From the NCBI GenBank assembly GCA_963736285.1, contig CAVTOA010000003.1, positions 1,426,001-1,490,000 of the forward strand: DNA of 64,000 nucleotides, given 5' to 3'. The position numbers and the translations under genes are program-made. Shown here in pieces: positions 16,618 through 24,021 of this stretch. Each line of letters begins with the position of its first letter. The stretch's first letter is position 1. This stretch comes from CAVTOA01 sp963736285 (GTDB lineage: Bacteria > Actinomycetota > Actinomycetes > Mycobacteriales > QHCE01). Below the pieces are notes generated by a model. It did no database searches. It was not told where the DNA came from and saw only the letters and a program-made list of their open reading frames with translations.

Positions 16618-17625
16618 ATGAAAAAGTTCGTTAATGCCCCTGATCAGATGATTGCCGAGGCGTTGCGAGGCGTCGCCGCGGCACATCCCGATTTGGCGGT
16701 GGACGTGAACAACCGGGTGGTCACTCGTGCGGGCGGGGCCACAGCAGGCAAAGTCGGGATTGTTTCTGGTGGTGGCACGGGTCACGAGCCGCTCCATGCT
16801 GGGTTTGTCGGATACGGCATGTTGGACGCGGCGTGCCCGGGTGAGGTCTTTACGTCGCCAGTTCCGGATCAAATGTTGCGGGCAACCCAGGCCGTCGATG
16901 GTGGCGCTGGCGTGCTGCACATTGTCAAGAACTACACCGGGGACGTTCTCAACTTCCAGATGGCGGCTGAACTCGCCGCAGATGACGGTGTGGACGTGGC
17001 ATCCGTGGTCGTCGCCGACGACGTCGCCGTGCAAGACAGCCTGTACACGGCCGGCAGGCGTGGTGTGGGGGCCACGGTTTTTGTGGAAAAAATGGCAGGG
17101 GCACTGGCTGAGCAAAAGGCCGATCTGTCCAGTGTGGTGAATGTGGCGCGCAAGACGGCCGAGTCGTCGCGCAGCTTTGGGGTGGCGCTGACGGCGTGCA
17201 CCACGCCCGCGAAGGGTGAACCCACGTTCGATTTGCCTGACGACGAACTTGAGCTCGGCATTGGCATTCACGGCGAGCCTGGGCGGGAACGTCGCAAGAT
17301 GATGCACGCCAACGAGATCGTCGAGGCGATGGTGCAAGCGATTTTGGAAGACATAGCGGACACTCCGGTGGGCGCCGGCGACCAGCTGATCGTGATGGTC
17401 AACGGCATGGGTGCCACACCGTTGCTGGAGCTCTACTTGGTGTATGCCGAGGTGGAACGGCTCTTGACGAAGACAGGTGCGTCAGTAGCGCGGAGGCTCG
17501 TGGGCAATTACATCACCAGCCTGGACATGGCGGGCTGCTCGCTCACAGTGTGTCGGGCTGACGAACAGCTGCTGGAGCTGTGGGACGCACCAGTTCAGAC
17601 GCCCGCGTTGCGGTGGGGCCGGTGA
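16618..17625 (+). CDS. dhaK: PTS-dependent dihydroxyacetone kinase, DhaK subunit
   Basis: DhaK binds dihydroxyacetone covalently through a histidine as a hemiaminal and receives phosphate from DhaL-ADP. GIVSGGGTGHEPLHAGFVG marks the N-terminal substrate site and LGIGIHGEPG contains the reactive His. The ATG at 16618 has GGGAGG nine bases upstream and gives 335 residues, the normal length; an upstream in-frame start at 16585 has no site. dhaL and dhaM follow, which identifies the phosphotransferase-dependent rather than ATP-dependent system. Confidence 0.95.
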   Translation: MKKFVNAPDQMIAEALRGVAAAHPDLAVDVNNRVVTRAGGATAGKVGIVSGGGTGHEPLHAGFVGYGMLDAACPGEVFTSPVPDQMLRATQAVDGGAGVLHIVKNYTGDVLNFQMAAELAADDGVDVASVVVADDVAVQDSLYTAGRRGVGATVFVEKMAGALAEQKADLSSVVNVARKTAESSRSFGVALTACTTPAKGEPTFDLPDDELELGIGIHGEPGRERRKMMHANEIVEAMVQAILEDIADTPVGAGDQLIVMVNGMGATPLLELYLVYAEVERLLTKTGASVARRLVGNYITSLDMAGCSLTVCRADEQLLELWDAPVQTPALRWGR

Positions 17626-18362
17626 GCCCGCACGCCGTCAACGATGGGGGCCAGAAAAGCAATGGTGGCTTGGACGGTGCGGCGTTCCGGGATTGGATAC
17701 TCCGCATCGCAGCCGCTATCGACGATAACGCCAATGAACTGACCACATTGGACTCCGCCATTGGGGACGCCGATCACGGGGTGAACATGCAGCGAGGGTT
17801 CCATGCTGTCCGTGAGGCTTTGGTGGCGAAGACGTCAACACGGGCGTCGTCGGTGGCCCAGGGGGAGTCTGCCGGGAGCGGTGACGGCCTCACGCCGGGA
17901 GCAATTTTGGTGTTGGTGGGGCGCACTTTGGTCTCTAAGGTCGGCGGCGCTTCCGGGCCGTTGTATGGAACCGCGTTTCGCGCTGCGGGGAAATCGCTCG
18001 GGGACGACCCAATAGTTGACGCGCAGAAGCTGTCCACTGCGTTGCAAGCAGCCTTGGTCGGTATCCAAACGTTGGGTTCGGCCAAGGAGGGTGACAAGAC
18101 GATGGTGGACGTGCTTGCCCCCGCGGTCACGGCGTATGCCCGTGCGGTCAAAAACGGGAGCGGCTTGGTGGGCGCCTTGGTGGTCGCCGATAACGCGGGA
18201 AAAGACGGCGTTACTGCCACCATTCCCATGCGGGCGCACAAAGGTCGTGCCAGCTACTTGGGGGAGCGGAGCATCGGGCACCAGGATCCGGGAGCCACTT
18301 CCATGTCGCTCATGCTTAGTGAGTTGTACGAGGTCGCGCTCGCGCGACAGGGACACTCATGA
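17622..18362 (+). CDS. dhaL: Dihydroxyacetone kinase ADP-binding subunit DhaL
   Basis: DhaL holds ADP as a permanent cofactor that is rephosphorylated by DhaM. The Mg-coordinating motif DSAIGDADHGVNMQRG carries the three Asp residues, and GGASGPLYGTAF, KEGDKTMVDVL and GRASYLGERSIGHQDPGA are the other family signatures. GTG at 17622 overlaps the dhaK stop (GTGA) and gives 246 residues; the first ~30 are a non-conserved leader, so a slightly later start is possible. The order KLM and the overlap support one transcript. Confidence 0.94.
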   Translation: MSPHAVNDGGQKSNGGLDGAAFRDWILRIAAAIDDNANELTTLDSAIGDADHGVNMQRGFHAVREALVAKTSTRASSVAQGESAGSGDGLTPGAILVLVGRTLVSKVGGASGPLYGTAFRAAGKSLGDDPIVDAQKLSTALQAALVGIQTLGSAKEGDKTMVDVLAPAVTAYARAVKNGSGLVGALVVADNAGKDGVTATIPMRAHKGRASYLGERSIGHQDPGATSMSLMLSELYEVALARQGHS

Positions 18363-18399
18363 CCAAGCCAACGACGAATCTGGGTATCGGGGAGCGGCC

Positions 18400-18855
18400 A
18401 TGACGGCACTGGCTACAGATGAGGGTTTGGCGTCTGTGGGGGACGACACCACGGGCGGATCGCGGGTGGGCATTGTGTTGGTGTCGCACAGTCCACGGTT
18501 GGCGGCGGCGGTGGCTGAGTTGGTGTCCTCGTTGGGCGCGGGTGAGGCCGTGGTGGTCACGGCCGGGGGAGCAAACGATGGGCAGTTCGGCACCAGTGAC
18601 GAGCTAGTGGCGGAAGCTATTCGGGCCGCGGACCGCGGCGTGGGAGTCGTGGTGATTCCAGATCTGGGTAGTTCGGTGCTGACAACGAAACGCTTGTTGC
18701 TCGACGACGAGCGGCATCTGCCGGCGCAGGTGCGGATAGCTGACGCGCCATTCGTGGAGGGCGCGGTGGCGGCGGCATCGGTCGCGTCGGTGGGCGTCAA
18801 TTGCGACGTGGTGTTAGCGGCGGCCGAGGAGGCCAAGCGCATCCCCAAGGTGTGA
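18400..18855 (+). CDS. dhaM: PTS phosphotransfer subunit DhaM (EIIA-Man domain only)
   Basis: The 151-residue protein matches the EIIA-mannose-like domain of DhaM; the phospho-acceptor His is in IVLVSHSPRL at about residue 30, and GTSDELVAEAI, VVIPDLGSS and DAPFVEGAVAAA follow. It lacks the fused HPr and EI-like domains of E. coli DhaM, so it must take phosphate from free HPr. The ATG at 18400 has GGGGAG upstream. A ~20-residue N-terminal leader precedes the domain. Confidence 0.93.
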   Translation: MTALATDEGLASVGDDTTGGSRVGIVLVSHSPRLAAAVAELVSSLGAGEAVVVTAGGANDGQFGTSDELVAEAIRAADRGVGVVVIPDLGSSVLTTKRLLLDDERHLPAQVRIADAPFVEGAVAAASVASVGVNCDVVLAAAEEAKRIPKV

Positions 18856-18910
18856 CGTGATTGAACGTCAGCTACCTCGGGGAGACTGTAACGACGTGAG
18901 GGCCGCAGAG

Positions 18911-18929
18911 AAAAGTTAGTCTAACCTGT
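18911..18929. promoter_or_regulatory. Weak IdeR/DtxR-like iron box
   Basis: TTAGTCTAACCT inside this 19-mer matches the core of the TTAGGTTAGGCTAACCTAA consensus; I count 13 of 19 positions. It lies ~110 bases before the membrane protein gene at 19038. The outer arms are poor, so the assignment is tentative. Confidence 0.3.
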
Positions 18930-19037
18930 GTGGGAAGAATCTCGCCAGTGAAGCCAAACTATTTCTCACTATGTAGGTAATTTTGTCCAGTTTTAGTGAC
19001 TTATCTGAGTTCATTTCTCACAATAATGATCAGCTAA

Positions 19038-19739
19038 GTGTCAGCGGTCGAGCGGACACAGTCACCGACAATAGCTGGGGTGGGCACAGTGGGCAGGATT
19101 GAACGCGAAAATGCCGGTGTCGTGAAGTACATCTGGTACCCGGGCGAGCTAAAGGATTGGAAGAAAGCGGGTGTGTCGGTGGGTGCCGGTCTTGGTGCCG
19201 GGTTACTGGCGGGCATTCTCACGCAGAGTGTGTTGATCGGCGTCATTGTGGGCGCCTCACTCACCGCGGGCATGAGTGGTTACTCGTTTGGTCAAAAAGA
19301 CGCAAAGGCACTTGTCCATTTCGGGAGTCTGAAGACAGCAGAGACCCCACGGGCGCTCTGGCGTGCGTTGGTTAAGGGCTTTGGCACGACGCTGGCTGCC
19401 GTGCTGGTGGTGCATGCGGCAGAAAGCGGCATCGCGAGCTGGCTGTTGCCGATGGTGCCGGCCATCGTGGCGGCGCTCGCACATCAATTCGGCATGGCAC
19501 ATGTGCGTTTGGCGGAAGAGAAAGCCGCTCAGAAAGAGGCTAAGAAAGAAGAGGAGCGGGAGCTGCTACGGCAAGCTTTGGAGGCTCGAGACCGCAAGGC
19601 GGCGGCAGCAGCGAAAGGTGTGGAAGCGACCGACGACGAGAGCGTGGCCGCGATCAAGCCGACCACTATTGAGATCGCTCCGTCGCAACGCCCCGAAGCG
19701 CCCGAGCCAACCACCCAATCTGACCCCATCGCCGCCTGA
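19038..19739 (+). CDS. Membrane protein with Ala/Glu-rich cytoplasmic tail, unknown function
   Basis: The 233-residue product has a conserved-looking N-terminal stretch (VVKYIWYPGELKDWKKAG), two glycine-rich membrane segments near residues 47-80, another pair near 115-150, then a strongly charged helical tail (EEKAAQKEAKKEEERELL) and a low-complexity end. Start is uncertain: GTG 19038 lacks a site, while GTG at 19080 has GGGG upstream. I do not recognise a family. A weak iron box lies upstream. Confidence 0.6.
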   Translation: MSAVERTQSPTIAGVGTVGRIERENAGVVKYIWYPGELKDWKKAGVSVGAGLGAGLLAGILTQSVLIGVIVGASLTAGMSGYSFGQKDAKALVHFGSLKTAETPRALWRALVKGFGTTLAAVLVVHAAESGIASWLLPMVPAIVAALAHQFGMAHVRLAEEKAAQKEAKKEEERELLRQALEARDRKAAAAAKGVEATDDESVAAIKPTTIEIAPSQRPEAPEPTTQSDPIAA

Positions 19740-19795
19740 GCTCCTCCGCCAGCTCTGTTGGCTTCGTCCGCAAGGCATGCTTGAGTAGACGCCGG

Positions 19796-19830
19796 TGAAC
19801 CTGGCCGGTCACGTGTAACGGTCAGGTTCA
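19796..19830. terminator. Imperfect hairpin after the membrane protein gene
   Basis: TGAACCTGGCCGG pairs with ACGGTCAGGTTCA with one G-T wobble around CACGTGTA. It lacks a T-run, as is common for actinobacterial terminators. Confidence 0.4.
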
Positions 19831-19889
19831 GCGATTATCACCATTGTCAGCCGTCGCCGGTGTGAGTGCGCGATGGAGAGGAGCACGTC

Positions 19890-20195
19890 ATGCTGGTTGC
19901 GTTCTCGGTGTCACCGCTAGGTGGGGACGAACAAGTGGGAGCACTCGTCGCTGAAGCGGTGCGCGTGGTGCGCGCCAGTGGTTTGCCTAACCATACTGAT
20001 GCCATGTTCACCACCATCGAGGGTGAATGGGACGAGGTCATGTCCGTTATTAAGCGGGCGACTGAGGCGGTACAGGCACGAGCTCCCCGGGTCAGTTTGG
20101 TGATTAAGGCTGACATTCGACCCGGCGTTACCGGTGCTATCGAGTCCAAAGTGGAGTCAGTGGAGCGACGCTTGCGGGAGACGGCCGCTCAATAG
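19890..20195 (+). CDS. MTH1187/YkoF-like thiamine-binding family protein
   Basis: A 101-residue ferredoxin-like protein beginning MLVAFSVSPLGG, with SGLPNHTDAMFTTIEGEW and APRVSLVIKADIRPG typical of UPF0045/MTH1187, a family with members that bind the pyrimidine or thiamine. ATG at 19890 follows GGAGAGGAG. No thiamine genes or riboswitch are adjacent. It is probably monocistronic. Confidence 0.85.
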   Translation: MLVAFSVSPLGGDEQVGALVAEAVRVVRASGLPNHTDAMFTTIEGEWDEVMSVIKRATEAVQARAPRVSLVIKADIRPGVTGAIESKVESVERRLRETAAQ

Positions 20196-20286
20196 CCGTC
20201 CGAGACCTGACGCGTGCTCGTAGCGGATTGTTCGATGCGTGCGGAACTCCACGGTGTGCGGCGGCGACTACCTGCTTAGGTCTTCT

Positions 20287-20883
20287 ATGTTTGCCTACCG
20301 CATGAGGTTTTGGACGACGATGGCACGACGTACACACCGCTTAACAACGGTATTAGTGATGGTGATCACCGCAGCGCTATGTGGCGTTTTCGCTGTGCCC
20401 GGCCTCGCCGTGGCACACAGTCGATTGATAAGTACCAACCCGACTGACGGTTCCATCGTGCGGCAGCAAAAGTCCACTGTGGACTTTACTTTTAATGAAG
20501 TCGTCCAACGTGATTACAGCACCATCGTGGTGCGCGGACCGGGCGGCGTTTCTTATAGCCGCGGCAACTTGCGCGTTGTTGACACCACGGTTACTCAGCC
20601 GATCTATCCACTGCGCTCGGGAAAGTACACAGTGGACTGGCGGATCGTCTCCGCCGACGGCCACCCCGTCCAAGGCGAGTTTGTCTTCACCGTCGCGTTG
20701 CCTAGTGACCAGGAGCCCACCGTAGGGCCCCCGTCAAAAACCCACTCCGCTGACGATGACGCGGCTCACGAGAGCGATAATCGGTCCAGCTCATCGTGGA
20801 TTGTCTGGGGGATCGTGGTGGTAGTAGCGGTAGTGGCGACAGCCGGGTTCGCCGTGCTGGGTCGTCGGCGGCATCGTCGATAG
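20287..20883 (+). CDS. copC: CopC-domain copper-binding protein, exported and membrane-anchored
   Basis: After a signal peptide (hydrophobic segment VLVMVITAALCGVFAVPG) the mature protein begins AHSRLISTNPTDGS, placing the copper-ligand His at the new N-terminus as in CopC. DWRIVSADGHPVQGEFVF supplies the second histidine. A Ser/Asp-rich linker and a C-terminal transmembrane helix with RRRHRR stop-transfer follow, so it is anchored outside the membrane. Starts at 20287, 20302 and 20320 are all possible; TTAGG precedes 20287. The next gene (copD-ctaG) starts 2 bases after the stop. Confidence 0.88.
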   Translation: MFAYRMRFWTTMARRTHRLTTVLVMVITAALCGVFAVPGLAVAHSRLISTNPTDGSIVRQQKSTVDFTFNEVVQRDYSTIVVRGPGGVSYSRGNLRVVDTTVTQPIYPLRSGKYTVDWRIVSADGHPVQGEFVFTVALPSDQEPTVGPPSKTHSADDDAAHESDNRSSSSWIVWGIVVVVAVVATAGFAVLGRRRHRR

Positions 20884-20885
20884 TC

Positions 20886-23150
20886 ATGACGAGTCAGCAT
20901 CACTCAGACAAAGCAACCCACGGGCCCGCCTCGGTGCGCAAAGACGATAGCGCCTCGCGGGCTGTGTCGAGTCGCGCAGAGCCGGCCGTGGCATCAACGG
21001 CGGGTGGCGCGCGGTTCGGCGGGACGAGGCTTCGCGGTTGGCTCTTACTCGCTGTCGGGTTCGTCGTGGGTGTGGGCGCGCTGGTAGCCGCGCTGCGCAT
21101 CGGTCGCGCGATCGATGTCCAGCAATTCCCGGGCATCCCCAGTGCTGGACCGCTCACCATCTGGGGGCTCCCCGTCATACGAGCGCTCGGTGAGGCGACG
21201 GCCATGGCTGCCGTGGGGCTGAGCGTCACCGCCGCCTTTTTTGTGCCGACGGACAACAGAGCGGTTTCTGCTCTCGGTTATCGGCTCCTAGGGCGAGCTG
21301 CCTGGTGCGCCCTGATCTGGTCCCTCTCGACCGTGGCCTTGTTGGTATTCACCCTCTCTGACGTGTTGGGTCAGCCTCTCGCCGCCGTGGGTTCACCGCG
21401 AATGGTGCTGCACTTTGCCACCTCGGTTGGGCAGGGGCAAGCGCTTGGCGTGGAAGCGGTGTTGGCGCTGGTGGTGGCGGTAGGATGCCGGTTGACGCTG
21501 TCGCGTGATGTGGCCGCGTTATTGGCGATCGTGGCGGTGGTGGGGGTTCTCCCGCCCGCGTTGTCCGGCCATTCAGCGGCTGCGGGAAATCACCAACTTG
21601 CGGTGACGAGCTTGTTGTTCCATATCGGCGGGGCGTCGTTATGGGTGGGCGGCCTGATTGCGCTATTCATGGTGCGCAATGCCACAGTGCTAGCTTCGGT
21701 CGCTGCCCGATACAGCCGTATGGCGCTCGGCTGTTTTGTGGTTGTCGCGGTGAGCGGTATCGGAAACGCCTGGGTTCGCCTTGGCGAGGTTGGTCAGCTA
21801 TGGAGTTCGCATTACGGCTGGTTGGTGTTGGCCAAGTCTGTCGCGCTGGTGGCTCTGGGGTGCGTCGGCGTGGCACATCGCACCCGGACATTGCCTATGC
21901 TCCACAGTGGACGCCCGAGGGGCTTTCGTCGATTTGCGGCCGGGGAGGTGTTGGTTTTTGCCGCCACGGTAGGTCTGGCGGTGGCGCTCTCCCGCAGTCC
22001 GACGCCGGTGCCCCGCAACCCCACGCCGACCGACACTGCCACCGATATCGTGGGCTTCTCGATGCCAGGCGCCCCGACGGCGGGGCGCATGCTGGGCGAT
22101 GTTTTGCCAGACCTCTTCTTTGTCTCCGTGGTGGTAGTCGGGTTGTGGGCGTACCTGGCTGGGGTGTGGCGCTTGCGCCGGGCAGGTCACCGTTGGCCGG
22201 TGGGGCGCACGCTGTCGTGGATATGCGGACTGCTCATATTGGGTGCTGTCACCAATCTGGGTGTCGCGCGGTATGCCTACATCCTGTTCAGCGTCCACAT
22301 GACGCAGCACATGGTGCTGTCGATGCTCGTGCCGATCCTGCTGGTGTTGGGTGCGCCGGCCACGTTGGCGTTGAGAGCGGTTCGGCCGTCACCTGACCCA
22401 GCGGTGCGAGGTCCGCGTGAGTGGCTGTTGCTGTTTCTGCATAGCCGGTACATGCGGGTGATGTCGCATCCCATCGTGGCGGGCGCGCTCTTTGTCAGCA
22501 GCCTGTATGGCCTGTATTTCAGTTCGCTGTTCGAGACCGCGATGCGGTACCACCTTGGCCATCTGCTGATGTTGACCCATTTCGTGCTGGTCGGTTATCT
22601 ATTCTTTTGGGTGGTCATTGGTATAGACCCGGGGCGACGAAACCTGCCACATCCAGTACTCATGTTGGTCCACTTTGGAGCAATGATTTTCCATGCCTTC
22701 TTTGGTGTGGCGCTCATGCAGTCCACACAGGTGATTGCCTCGTCGTGGTTTACGCCGTTGCACCCAGCATGGGGGGCTTCGTTGCTGTCTGACCAAGGGC
22801 TTGGTGCCGGAATTACCTGGGCGTTTGGTGAGGTGCCCAGTGCGATCGTGTTTGCGGCGCTAATCGTGCAGTGGATTCGGCAAGACGAGCGGGAACAACG
22901 TCGTTTGGATCGCGCCGCCGATCGGGCAGAGGCGAAGGAGCGAGCACGCGTAAGCGCACTGACCGCCGTGCCCGCGCAGAGCAATGTTTTTGCCTCGGTC
23001 GGCGCGGGTTCGTCCAATGAGAGTGCCTCCTATGCCTCCCATGTGGAGTCAGGCGGAGAAGAGTCGGACGAACCCGATCCCGACGATGCTCATGCCCAGT
23101 ACAACGCCTTCCTGCGTGGTTTGCACGACCGCGATCAGGGTCAAGCCTGA
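20886..23150 (+). CDS. CopD-CtaG fusion: copper transport and cytochrome oxidase assembly membrane protein
   Basis: The 754-residue protein has ~50 disordered residues, then a multi-span CopD region with HFATSVGQG and GLIALF near residues 170-260, and a second multi-span half carrying the caa3/CtaG pattern: FSVHMTQHMVLSMLVPILLVLGAP, YFSSLFETAMRYHLGHLLM and PHPVLMLVHFGAMIFHAFFG. It ends in a charged cytoplasmic tail. CopD takes up copper delivered by CopC; CtaG-type proteins serve oxidase Cu insertion. The pairing with copC suggests that imported copper is supplied to cytochrome oxidase. ATG 20886 follows the copC stop directly. Confidence 0.92.
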   Translation: MTSQHHSDKATHGPASVRKDDSASRAVSSRAEPAVASTAGGARFGGTRLRGWLLLAVGFVVGVGALVAALRIGRAIDVQQFPGIPSAGPLTIWGLPVIRALGEATAMAAVGLSVTAAFFVPTDNRAVSALGYRLLGRAAWCALIWSLSTVALLVFTLSDVLGQPLAAVGSPRMVLHFATSVGQGQALGVEAVLALVVAVGCRLTLSRDVAALLAIVAVVGVLPPALSGHSAAAGNHQLAVTSLLFHIGGASLWVGGLIALFMVRNATVLASVAARYSRMALGCFVVVAVSGIGNAWVRLGEVGQLWSSHYGWLVLAKSVALVALGCVGVAHRTRTLPMLHSGRPRGFRRFAAGEVLVFAATVGLAVALSRSPTPVPRNPTPTDTATDIVGFSMPGAPTAGRMLGDVLPDLFFVSVVVVGLWAYLAGVWRLRRAGHRWPVGRTLSWICGLLILGAVTNLGVARYAYILFSVHMTQHMVLSMLVPILLVLGAPATLALRAVRPSPDPAVRGPREWLLLFLHSRYMRVMSHPIVAGALFVSSLYGLYFSSLFETAMRYHLGHLLMLTHFVLVGYLFFWVVIGIDPGRRNLPHPVLMLVHFGAMIFHAFFGVALMQSTQVIASSWFTPLHPAWGASLLSDQGLGAGITWAFGEVPSAIVFAALIVQWIRQDEREQRRLDRAADRAEAKERARVSALTAVPAQSNVFASVGAGSSNESASYASHVESGGEESDEPDPDDAHAQYNAFLRGLHDRDQGQA

Positions 23151-23188
23151 ATAGGCCGCACCTCACGGCTGGCCGTCACGTTGTTGGG

Positions 23189-23839
23189 TCAATATCCGAC
23201 AGTGAATTGCCGGTTTACAAACCGCGCATTCTCCGCCTCGTCGATGAGTGCGACCGCGAAGTCTTCCATGGAGATCATGCTTTGACCGTCTGCGCCAATG
23301 ACTGGTTGGTCTCTGCCGATGCGGTAGTTTCCGCTGCGTGCCCCGGGCTCGATATCGCGGGGAGGGCTCAGATATGTCCACTTAAGATCGTTGAACGTTC
23401 GGTAGTAATCAAGAGCGGCAGCTTGGCCGAGCGCCTCGCTCCGGAATGCCTGCGGATACGACGGACTGTCCACCACGCGCGAACCGTCGGCGAGTTTAAG
23501 AGTTCCAGCACCCCCGACGACGATGAGTCGCGGAGCCTCCGAACCGAGCATGAGTAGTGCGGTGGCAAGGGATTCCGCCGCGCGCCGATACAGGGTGTAG
23601 TCCGGGTTATGGTGTCCGGCGCCGACCGCACTTACTACGACGTCCTGGCCTTTGCATATCCCGGCGACCGAGCCCGAATCGAGCACATCGCCGGTAATCA
23701 CATTGAGTTGAGGTGGCCGGCTCTTGAGTCGTTCGGGGTCGCGCACAAGGGCGGTCACCTCGTGTTGACGACGCAGCGCTTCCTCGAAGATCCTTCGTCC
23801 AATGTGTCCGCTGGCGCCGATCACCGTGATTTTCGCCAT
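23189..23839 (-). CDS. NAD(P)-binding SDR-like reductase (YwnB/NmrA-type)
   Basis: The Rossmann motif is at the N-terminus, MAKITVIGASGHIGRRIFEEA, with VTALVRDPERL for the cofactor phosphate and LIVVGGAGTL mid-protein. WTYLSPPRDIEPGARSGNYR is typical of the atypical SDRs related to YwnB and biliverdin/flavin reductases. No Tyr-x-x-x-Lys is present. The ATG at 23839 has GGGAGC upstream, giving 216 residues; frame upstream is open but uninformative. Substrate unknown. It is downstream of lysX behind a strong terminator, so it is separately transcribed. Confidence 0.82.
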   Translation of the reverse strand: MAKITVIGASGHIGRRIFEEALRRQHEVTALVRDPERLKSRPPQLNVITGDVLDSGSVAGICKGQDVVVSAVGAGHHNPDYTLYRRAAESLATALLMLGSEAPRLIVVGGAGTLKLADGSRVVDSPSYPQAFRSEALGQAAALDYYRTFNDLKWTYLSPPRDIEPGARSGNYRIGRDQPVIGADGQSMISMEDFAVALIDEAENARFVNRQFTVGY

Positions 23840-23952
23840 GCCGTGCTCCCGTCGCCGTTGTCGTGCCGACATCTTGTGGGTGTCGTGAGCGCCCCCCGCG
23901 CTCTGAGCCATTAGAAGCGTTACCGGCGCACTAAGGAAGACGCGACGCGCTA

Positions 23953-24010
23953 CTTTTTGCGGATTGCCCGCAATTTTGCCGCGCAAAATTGCGGGCAATC
24001 CGCAAAAAAG
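23953..24010. terminator. Very long perfect hairpin downstream of lysX
   Basis: About 26 base pairs (left arm 23954-23979, right arm 23983-24008) form around the three-base loop CGC, with T-runs on both outer sides. It starts 12 bases after the lysX stop and can act in both directions. Confidence 0.85.
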
Positions 24011-24021
24011 CTGGGGAGGTG

